DNA from: an uncultured Pseudomonas sp.
GTDB taxonomy: Bacteria > Pseudomonadota > Gammaproteobacteria > Pseudomonadales > Pseudomonadaceae
Direction: 5' to 3'
DNA: 11,737 nt
Assembly (NCBI GenBank): GCA_946886875.1
Contig: CAMPJN010000090.1
Coordinates: forward strand, 1-11,737
Shown here: piece after piece, positions 6,894 to 11,737 of the stretch
How positions within the stretch are numbered: the stretch's first letter is position 1
How the letters are laid out: the number at the start of each line of letters is the position of its first letter
Made by a program: the position numbers and the translations under genes
Notes under the pieces: generated by a model
Told to the model about the DNA's origin: nothing
Database searches by the model: none
What the model saw: only the letters and a program-made list of their open reading frames with translations

Positions 6894-7349
6894 TTATTGT
6901 AGCAATGTATCTACAGGGCCAGCGGAGTCACAAACAGCACCCAAATTTGTTGCAGCTACACTGCCACCCGCCGTAGACGCCTGATAACCCTTACCAAGAC
7001 TGCTGCTGGTAAAAGTCTGCTCGGGCGTACCATCACAACTCTCATCATTATAGACCGTAGTAGTTGAGCCGTCATCCTCTGTAATAACATCTACAGCAGC
7101 ACAAGCAATAGTTGCCTGCTTCCGACTACCACCCTTATGACATGTAGCAACACGGATAGTATTATTAGCCACGTTACAGCTATATGCAGCATAGACATTA
7201 CTAGACAGATTGACAGTTACCGCTTCAGCCAACAACTCACAACCCTGATTCCCCGGCTGTATCGGGGTCCCTGGAGTAATTACAGTAGCAAAAGCAGAAG
7301 CACCAGAAAATGCAGCAATAGCAACGACGGAAGCAATAATATTTTTCAT
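6894..7349 (-). CDS. Sec-exported six-cysteine protein, probable split pilin head (PilA-C-like)
   Basis: A 151-residue protein with a clear Sec signal peptide (MKN, then hydrophobic IIASVVAIAAF, with likely cleavage after ASA at 19 or AFA at 21). This leaves about 130 periplasmic residues. Six cysteines (C37, C58, C70, C83, C105, C140) suggest three disulfides. The rest is rich in Ser, Thr, Ala and Gly with alternating strand-like segments (NTIRVATC, QATIACAAVDVIT, STTTVYNDESC) and ends soon after the last cysteine, as pilin globular domains do. It has no prepilin cleavage site of its own. The ribosome binding site GAGGAGG overlaps the stop codon of the short pilin gene and lies seven bases before the ATG, so translation is coupled. 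GC is about 45–48% in two lines I counted. Gene order and topology match PilA-C of Geobacter, which docks on PilA-N. I infer the same here. I see no direct sequence match, and an unrelated secreted protein remains possible. Confidence 0.75.
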   Translation of the reverse strand: MKNIIASVVAIAAFSGASAFATVITPGTPIQPGNQGCELLAEAVTVNLSSNVYAAYSCNVANNTIRVATCHKGGSRKQATIACAAVDVITEDDGSTTTVYNDESCDGTPEQTFTSSSLGKGYQASTAGGSVAATNLGAVCDSAGPVDTLLQ

Positions 7350-7361
7350 TACGCATCCTCC

Positions 7362-7547
7362 TCAGAGTTGGGCAGCAGCAAAAATGCTGATTGTGTTTTT
7401 GGCATCCGCAGTAGCAACGGTGTCATTCGACTTTGCGCGATACTCGTTGAACTGAGGAATAGCGATCGCCGCCAGGATACCAATGATCGCAACCACGATC
7501 ATCAATTCGATCAGAGTGAAACCTTTTTGCGTCTTGAGAGACTTCAT
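7362..7547 (-). CDS. pilA: Helix-only type IV major pilin (PilA-N-like, 61 residues)
   Basis: A prepilin at the standard Pseudomonas pilA position, divergent from pilB. The leader is nine residues (MKSLKTQKG), then the PilD cleavage site G|FTLIE with F1 and E5 of the mature protein, the helix [16 protein letters not shown] and [11 protein letters not shown]. The mature chain is 52 residues and ends IFAAAQL, so it is essentially the alpha-1 helix and nothing else. Pseudomonas PilA normally has about 140–150 residues with a disulfide-bonded beta domain. The start is set by TAGGAG ahead of ATG 7545–7547; the open frame upstream of it has no pilin sequence. The stop TGA (7362–7364) forms part of the next gene's ribosome binding site. 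A sequencing frameshift is unlikely because the paralogue ends at the same residue and the next gene has its own signal peptide. Length and context resemble Geobacter PilA-N (61 mature residues). Confidence 0.9.
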   Translation of the reverse strand: MKSLKTQKGFTLIELMIVVAIIGILAAIAIPQFNEYRAKSNDTVATADAKNTISIFAAAQL

Positions 7548-7593
7548 GGACAAGCTCCTATTATGGTTAAGGTCAGAGACCTGAGCATGACAA

Positions 7594-7609
7594 AGCAGAT
7601 GCCATGCCA
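7594..7609 (-). promoter_or_regulatory. Sigma-54 (RpoN) promoter of the short pilin gene
   Basis: On the minus strand the sequence reads TGGCATGGCATCTGCT. It has GG and GC exactly ten bases apart and matches the consensus TGGCAC-N5-TTGCA well. Transcription would start near 7583, leaving a leader of about 36 bases that holds the TAGGAG ribosome binding site. P. aeruginosa pilA is transcribed by RpoN with the activator PilR, so this promoter argues that the short pilin is the functional successor of pilA. Candidate activator sites upstream are the inverted repeat TGAC-N7-GTCA (7684–7698) and GACA at 7726–7729. These fit PilR tetrads only loosely. Confidence 0.75.
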
Positions 7610-7660
7610 ACTTAACAAAACTCGCTACGCAAGTGTTTTCATGCCGCCCACCATAAAACA

Positions 7661-7669
7661 CCCCCCCCC
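7661..7669. repeat. C9 homopolymer in the pilin promoter region
   Basis: Nine consecutive C on the plus strand lie between the sigma-54 promoter and the candidate upstream activator sites. Tracts of this length are prone to slippage. A change in length would shift the angle and distance between activator and promoter. That effect is inference; the tract itself is plain. Confidence 0.6.
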
Positions 7670-7714
7670 TGCACGGCAGCAATTGACGTTTTTTGTCACC
7701 AGGACCGCACACGC

Positions 7715-7743
7715 TTGGGCTACCCGACAATTTAAGCTATAAG
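7715..7743 (+). promoter_or_regulatory. Candidate sigma-70 promoter for pilBCD
   Basis: TTGGGC (7715–7720) and TATAAG (7738–7743) are separated by 17 bases, giving a fair -35 and a good -10 box. Transcription would begin near 7750, about 30 bases before pilB. No strong ribosome binding site precedes the pilB ATG; AGGA at 7747–7750 is too distant to be sure of. Confidence 0.5.
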
Positions 7744-7780
7744 ATTAGGATCCTCATCCCGTGATAAGCCCTCCCTACAT

Positions 7781-9481
7781 ATGAGCGACGCACCTAATTT
7801 GTCAGGCTTGGCTCGGCAGCTGGTAAACGCCGAACTGCTTAGCGACACCGCCGCCGCGCAGGCTCACGCCCAAGCGCTGCGCAACAAAATTCCGCTGGTT
7901 TCCTATCTAGTACAAAACAAGCTGGCCAGCAGCCGCGCTATTGCGGAAATAGCAGCTGAGCAATTCGGCCTGCCCTTCTGCGATCTCAGCGCCATTGAAA
8001 AGGACAGCCAACCCCGCGACCTGATCAGCGAAAAGCTGATTCGCCAGCACCGTGTTATTCCACTTTATCGTAGAGGCAACAAACTTTTTGTCGGGGTATC
8101 GGATCCCACCAACCACCAGGCGGTGACGGATATCCAGTTTTCCACTGGCTTGACCACCGAGCCCCTGCTGGTTGAAGACGACAAGCTGGGCGACGCCATC
8201 GAAAAATTCTTCGATGCCGGCACCAGCGGCATGGAGGAACTGGGCGATGTAGATCTGGATGGCGTCGACATCCAGGCGGTCGACGACGGCGCCCAGGACA
8301 ACGTTGAAAATTCAGCAGATGATGCCCCGGTCGTACGCTTCGTCAATAAGATGCTGCTGGATGCGATAAAATCCGGCTCATCCGACCTGCATTTCGAACC
8401 TTATGAAAAAACCTATAGGGTGCGCTTTCGTACCGACGGCATTTTGCGCGAGATCGCCCGGCCGCCAATTCAGCTAGCTCCGCGTATTTCCGCTCGTCTT
8501 AAGGTTATGGCCAGCCTGGATATTTCCGAGCGCCGTAAGCCGCAGGATGGGCGCATAAAAATGCGTATCTCAAAAACCAAATCCATCGACTTCCGTGTCA
8601 GCAGCTGCCCTACCTTGTGGGGTGAAAAAATCGTTATGCGGATTCTCGACCCTTCGAGCGCGCAGATGGGTATCGATGCTCTGGGCTATGAAGAATCGCA
8701 AAAAGACCTTTACATGTCCGCCTTGAAGCAACCCCAGGGCATGATTCTGGTAACCGGCCCCACCGGCTCCGGCAAAACCGTCTCCCTGTATACCGGCCTG
8801 AATATCCTCAATACCGTCGATGTGAATATTTCCACCGCCGAAGACCCGGTGGAGATCAATCTGGAAGGCATTAACCAGGTCAACGTCAATCCCAAACAGG
8901 GCATGGACTTCACCGCGGCACTGAAATCCTTCCTGCGCCAGGATCCGGACATCATCATGGTCGGCGAGATTCGCGACCTGGACACCGCGTCCATTGCGGT
9001 CAAAGCAGCCCAGACCGGGCATATGGTGATGTCGACCTTACACACCAACAGCGCGGCGGAAACCCTGACTCGCCTGCGCAATATGGGTGTGCCTTCGTTC
9101 AATATTGCCACTTCGGTCAATTTGATCATCGCCCAGCGCCTAGCGCGCAAGCTGTGCAGCAGCTGTAAAAAGGAAGTGCAGATCCCACGCGAGGCGCTAC
9201 TTGAGGAAGGCTTCCCCGAAGACAAGATCGGCACCTTCAAGATTTATCGCCCGGTTGGCTGTGAAAATTGCAATGGCGGCTACAAGGGCCGTGTCGGGAT
9301 TTATGAAGTGGTTAAAAACACGCCTGCTCTACAACGGATTATCATGGAAGAAGGCAATTCCATTGATATCTCAATGCAAATGCGTAAAGACGGCTTTAAT
9401 GATCTGCGCACCTCGGCATTGCTCAAGGCCATGCAGGGCATTACCAGCCTCGAAGAAGTCAACCGTGTGACCAAGGATTAA
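7781..9481 (+). CDS. pilB: Type IV pilus assembly ATPase PilB
   Basis: A 566-residue hexameric extension motor of the type IV pilus, at the cytoplasmic face of the inner membrane. The length equals that of P. aeruginosa PilB, which supports this ATG despite its weak ribosome binding site. The N-terminal MshEN/T2SSE_N-type domain covers about residues 1–150, beginning LSGLARQLVNAELL. An acidic linker with ELGDVDLDGVD lies near 155–170. The ATPase core has Walker A GPTGSGKT (326–333, K332), the Asp box around EDPVE, Walker B DIIMVGE (390–396, catalytic E396) and the His box with HMVMSTLHTN. A zinc-type tetracysteine is formed by C459, C462, C494 and C497. All catalytic elements are intact. pilC follows after three bases. 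The motor is fully conventional, so it presumably also drives assembly of the unusual short pilins. Confidence 0.97.
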   Translation: MSDAPNLSGLARQLVNAELLSDTAAAQAHAQALRNKIPLVSYLVQNKLASSRAIAEIAAEQFGLPFCDLSAIEKDSQPRDLISEKLIRQHRVIPLYRRGNKLFVGVSDPTNHQAVTDIQFSTGLTTEPLLVEDDKLGDAIEKFFDAGTSGMEELGDVDLDGVDIQAVDDGAQDNVENSADDAPVVRFVNKMLLDAIKSGSSDLHFEPYEKTYRVRFRTDGILREIARPPIQLAPRISARLKVMASLDISERRKPQDGRIKMRISKTKSIDFRVSSCPTLWGEKIVMRILDPSSAQMGIDALGYEESQKDLYMSALKQPQGMILVTGPTGSGKTVSLYTGLNILNTVDVNISTAEDPVEINLEGINQVNVNPKQGMDFTAALKSFLRQDPDIIMVGEIRDLDTASIAVKAAQTGHMVMSTLHTNSAAETLTRLRNMGVPSFNIATSVNLIIAQRLARKLCSSCKKEVQIPREALLEEGFPEDKIGTFKIYRPVGCENCNGGYKGRVGIYEVVKNTPALQRIIMEEGNSIDISMQMRKDGFNDLRTSALLKAMQGITSLEEVNRVTKD

Positions 9482-9484
9482 CCC

Positions 9485-10705
9485 ATGGCGGCCAAAGCTC
9501 TAAAAACCAGCGTCTTCGTCTGGGAAGGCACCGATAAGAAAGGCGGCAAGATCAAAGGTGAGCTATCCGGGCAAACGCCCGCCTTGGTCAAGGCCCAATT
9601 GCGCAAGCAGGGTATCAATCCGCTCAAGGTACGCAAAAAGTCGGTATCGCTGTTCGGTGCCGGCAAAAAGATCAAACCGCTGGATATTGCGCTGTTTACT
9701 CGCCAGATGGCGACCATGATGAAAGCCGGGGTACCACTGCTGCAGTCCTTTGACATCATTGGCGAGGGGTTTGAGAACCCCAATATGCGCAAGCTAATCG
9801 ACGACGTAAAGCAGGAGGTGGCAGCGGGTAATAGCTTCGCGGCCTCGCTGCGTAAAAAGCCCGAGTACTTCGACGACCTCTATTGCAACCTAGTCGATTC
9901 CGGCGAACAATCAGGCGCCCTGGAAACGCTACTGGATCGGGTCGCTACCTATAAAGAAAAAACCGAAGCGCTTAAAGCCAAGATCAAGAAAGCTATGACC
10001 TATCCCATCGCGGTCATAGTAGTAGCCGTGATAGTGACCGCCATCCTATTGATCAAGGTCGTACCGCAATTCGAAAGTGTCTTTCAAGGTTTTGGTGCAG
10101 AGTTACCGGCATTTACGCAGATGGTCGTAGGGATGTCTCGCGGCCTCCAAGAGTGGTGGTTTGTCTTTATATTCGCTTTTTTCGCGATCGTTTTTACTTT
10201 CAAGGAAGCCCATAAGCGTTCAGAAAAATTCCGCGACTTTTTAGATCGCACATTGCTTAAGGCCCCCATTGTCGGCGACATCCTTTATAAAGCCGTAGTA
10301 GCGCGCTATGCACGCACCCTGGCCACCACTTTTGCGGCGGGCGTGCCATTGGTTGAGGCATTAGACTCTGTTTCCGGAGCCACCGGTAACGTGGTGTTTA
10401 GAAATGCCGTGCAAAAAATTCGCAACGATGTTTCTTCCGGGACGCAGCTCAACTTCTCGATGCGCACAACAGGCATATTCCCTAGCATGGCTATCCAAAT
10501 GACCGCCATTGGCGAAGAGTCCGGTTCACTCGACGAGATGCTGGATAAAGTTGCCGGTTACTATGAGGATGAGGTCGATAATGCGGTGGATAATCTAACG
10601 ACCCTAATGGAACCCCTCATCATGTCGGTACTGGGCGTACTGGTAGGTGGGCTAATTATCGCCATGTACCTTCCAATCTTCCAACTCGGCGCGGCGGTCG
10701 GTTAA
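9485..10705 (+). CDS. pilC: Type IV pilus inner-membrane platform protein PilC
   Basis: A 406-residue polytopic inner-membrane platform on which PilB acts to add pilins. It has the tandem T2SSF domain layout, with related halves: first FTRQMATMMKAGVPLLQSFD (near residue 76) and second YARTLATTFAAGVPLVEALD (near 275). Three membrane segments are visible at about 172–195 (YPIAVIVVAVIVTAILLI), 223–240 (WWFVFIFAFFAIVF) and 378–400 (IMSVLGVLVGGLIIAMYLPI). The N-terminal region (1–60) is soluble and basic. AAGGA precedes the start by eight bases, inside the end of pilB. Length and motifs are those of Pseudomonas PilC, with no sign of decay. Confidence 0.97.
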   Translation: MAAKALKTSVFVWEGTDKKGGKIKGELSGQTPALVKAQLRKQGINPLKVRKKSVSLFGAGKKIKPLDIALFTRQMATMMKAGVPLLQSFDIIGEGFENPNMRKLIDDVKQEVAAGNSFAASLRKKPEYFDDLYCNLVDSGEQSGALETLLDRVATYKEKTEALKAKIKKAMTYPIAVIVVAVIVTAILLIKVVPQFESVFQGFGAELPAFTQMVVGMSRGLQEWWFVFIFAFFAIVFTFKEAHKRSEKFRDFLDRTLLKAPIVGDILYKAVVARYARTLATTFAAGVPLVEALDSVSGATGNVVFRNAVQKIRNDVSSGTQLNFSMRTTGIFPSMAIQMTAIGEESGSLDEMLDKVAGYYEDEVDNAVDNLTTLMEPLIMSVLGVLVGGLIIAMYLPIFQLGAAVG

Positions 10706-10708
10706 ATA

Positions 10709-11578
10709 ATGGTTATAGAACTTCTGGCCGGTAACTTGCCGGCCTTGGTTTTTTCGTGCATGTTTTTGGGCCTGCTTATCGGCAGTTTTCTCAATGTGGT
10801 GGTTTACCGCCTGCCTAAAATGCTCGAGCGTGACTGGAGCGCTCAGGCGCGGGAAATACTGGGATTGGCGGAAGCCCCGCCTGGGGAAACCTTCAACCTG
10901 ATCTTACCCAACTCCAAATGCCCCCACTGCAACCACGAGATCAGGCCCTGGGAAAACATCCCGGTCATCAGCTACCTGTTTCTGCGCGGTAAATGCTCCA
11001 GCTGCAAAGCCGCAATCAGCAAGCGCTACCCCCTGGTCGAGCTGAGCTGTGGCTTGCTTTCGGCCTATGTGGCTTGGCATTTCGGGTTTGGTTGGCAGGC
11101 GGGCGGAATGCTGGTACTGACCTGGGGCTTGCTGGCGATGAGTTTGATCGATGCCGACCATCAGTTGCTGCCCGATGTGCTGGTATTGCCGCTGCTTTGG
11201 CTGGGCCTGATCGCCAACTACTTCGGCCTGTATACCAGCCTGGAAGATGCGCTTTGGGGGGCGATTGCCGGTTATTTGAGCCTGTGGTCGGTGTACTGGC
11301 TGTTTAAGTTGGTAACCGGTAAAGAGGGCATGGGCTTTGGCGATTTCAAGCTTCTGGCCATGCTCGGCGCCTGGGGCGGTTGGCAGGTATTGCCGTTGAC
11401 CATTCTGTTGTCGTCGCTGGTTGGCGCGGTGCTCGGGCTGATTATGCTGCGTCTGCGTAACGCGGAGACCAGCACGCCGATTCCTTTCGGGCCTTACCTG
11501 GCGCTCGCTGGCTGGATAGCTTTGCTCTGGGGCGATCAGATCACTGGTACTTACCTGCAGTTTGCTGGTTTGCGTTAA
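10709..11578 (+). CDS. pilD: Prepilin peptidase / N-methyltransferase PilD
   Basis: A 289-residue inner-membrane aspartyl protease that cuts prepilins at G|F and N-methylates the new F1. It would process both short pilins here and type II secretion pseudopilins if present. The N-terminal cytoplasmic domain carries the zinc-binding cysteines C71, C74, C96 and C99. The catalytic aspartates are D148 in LIDADHQLLPD and D212 in GMGFGD. Several hydrophobic helices follow the cysteine domain. The sequence is very close to P. aeruginosa PilD (290 residues) along its whole length, which supports this start although the ribosome binding site is weak. It follows pilC by three bases and ends the pilBCD operon. 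Confidence 0.97.
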   Translation: MVIELLAGNLPALVFSCMFLGLLIGSFLNVVVYRLPKMLERDWSAQAREILGLAEAPPGETFNLILPNSKCPHCNHEIRPWENIPVISYLFLRGKCSSCKAAISKRYPLVELSCGLLSAYVAWHFGFGWQAGGMLVLTWGLLAMSLIDADHQLLPDVLVLPLLWLGLIANYFGLYTSLEDALWGAIAGYLSLWSVYWLFKLVTGKEGMGFGDFKLLAMLGAWGGWQVLPLTILLSSLVGAVLGLIMLRLRNAETSTPIPFGPYLALAGWIALLWGDQITGTYLQFAGLR

Positions 11579-11658
11579 CGCATTAGAGCTCCAGCCAGCC
11601 GCTGCGTTGGGCTTCCTACGTCAGCGCCAACCTTCCCTTCGCACGGCACGAACTCGCA

Positions 11659-11700
11659 GGGCAGGTGAAACCCGCAAGCGTCGGCGGGTTGCACCCGCCC
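11659..11700. repeat. Palindrome after pilD (REP-like repeat or terminator)
   Basis: Arms 11659–11675 (GGGCAGGTGAAACCCGC) and 11684–11700 (GCGGGTTGCACCCGCCC) pair with two mismatches in 17, around an eight-base loop. There is only a short T-poor tail, so it is a weak classical terminator. The composition resembles dispersed intergenic palindromes common in Pseudomonas. It may end the pilBCD transcript or protect its 3' end. Confidence 0.6.
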
Positions 11701-11723
11701 TTGTATCTCGACTACAGCTTCTC

Positions 11724-11729
11724 AGGAGG
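11724..11729 (+). promoter_or_regulatory. Ribosome binding site of the next gene (probably coaE)
   Basis: A perfect AGGAGG lies eight bases before the end of the window, the right distance for a start codon at the first base outside it. In P. aeruginosa pilD is followed by coaE (dephospho-CoA kinase), so that is the likely gene. None of its coding sequence is visible. Confidence 0.45.
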
Positions 11730-11737
11730 CGATAGTC

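Noticed and set aside
7350..7364. A frameshift or premature stop as the cause of the short pilin
   Set aside because: No frame after the stop continues a pilin. The next gene has its own ribosome binding site and signal peptide, and the paralogue at 6586–6813 ends at the same residue.
7548..7730. Upstream extension of the short pilin reading frame to 122 residues
   Set aside because: The extension covers the sigma-54 promoter and C9 tract and lacks protein-like sequence. The ATG at 7545–7547 has TAGGAG and gives a normal nine-residue prepilin leader.
3835..7780. A tRNA-Thr gene or attachment site next to pilA, as in P. aeruginosa
   Set aside because: I looked for a cloverleaf-like sequence and a CCA end between nadC and pilB and saw none.
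1..11737. CRISPR arrays, rRNA genes or transposase genes
   Set aside because: No evenly spaced direct repeats, rRNA signatures or transposase motifs are visible on either strand.

Overview
The window looks like Pseudomonas, or a very close gammaproteobacterial relative. The order DUF1631 gene – nadC – pilA locus – pilB – pilC – pilD matches the type IV pilus locus of Pseudomonas aeruginosa as I know it. The PilB, PilC, PilD and NadC sequences are strongly Pseudomonas-like in motif and length. The GC content is high in nadC and clearly lower in parts of the nadC–pilB interval.

Layout. Bases 4–145 hold a long, centre-symmetric imperfect palindrome. A 764-residue DUF1631 protein follows on the minus strand (216–2510), then about 475 bases of non-coding DNA, then nadC on the plus strand (2986–3834). 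Facing nadC is a minus-strand block running from 7547 down to 3895: a very short pilin (61 residues), a small exported six-cysteine protein, a hairpin terminator, a second very short pilin (75 residues), an A/C-rich gap, and a tightly packed three-gene ABC operon (permease, membrane-anchored protein, ATPase). A divergent promoter region (7548–7780) separates this block from pilB–pilC–pilD on the plus strand. The last bases carry a palindrome and a strong ribosome binding site for a gene just beyond the window, probably coaE.

Main point. The conserved pilus motor and processing genes (assembly ATPase PilB, platform PilC, prepilin peptidase PilD) are ordinary. The pilin slot is not. Where Pseudomonas normally has one PilA of about 140–150 residues, this window has a pilin that is essentially only the N-terminal helix (52 mature residues). 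Its stop codon overlaps the ribosome binding site of a separate gene for a Sec-exported, cysteine-rich protein. This is the arrangement of the split pilin PilA-N/PilA-C of Geobacter. The downstream ABC genes recall the pilGHI genes beside pilA in Myxococcus xanthus. My reading is a pilus variant in which the helix and the head are made as two polypeptides, with a second helix-only pilin and a dedicated ABC transporter. The split is visible in the sequence; the functional link of the head protein, second pilin and ABC genes to the pilus is inference.
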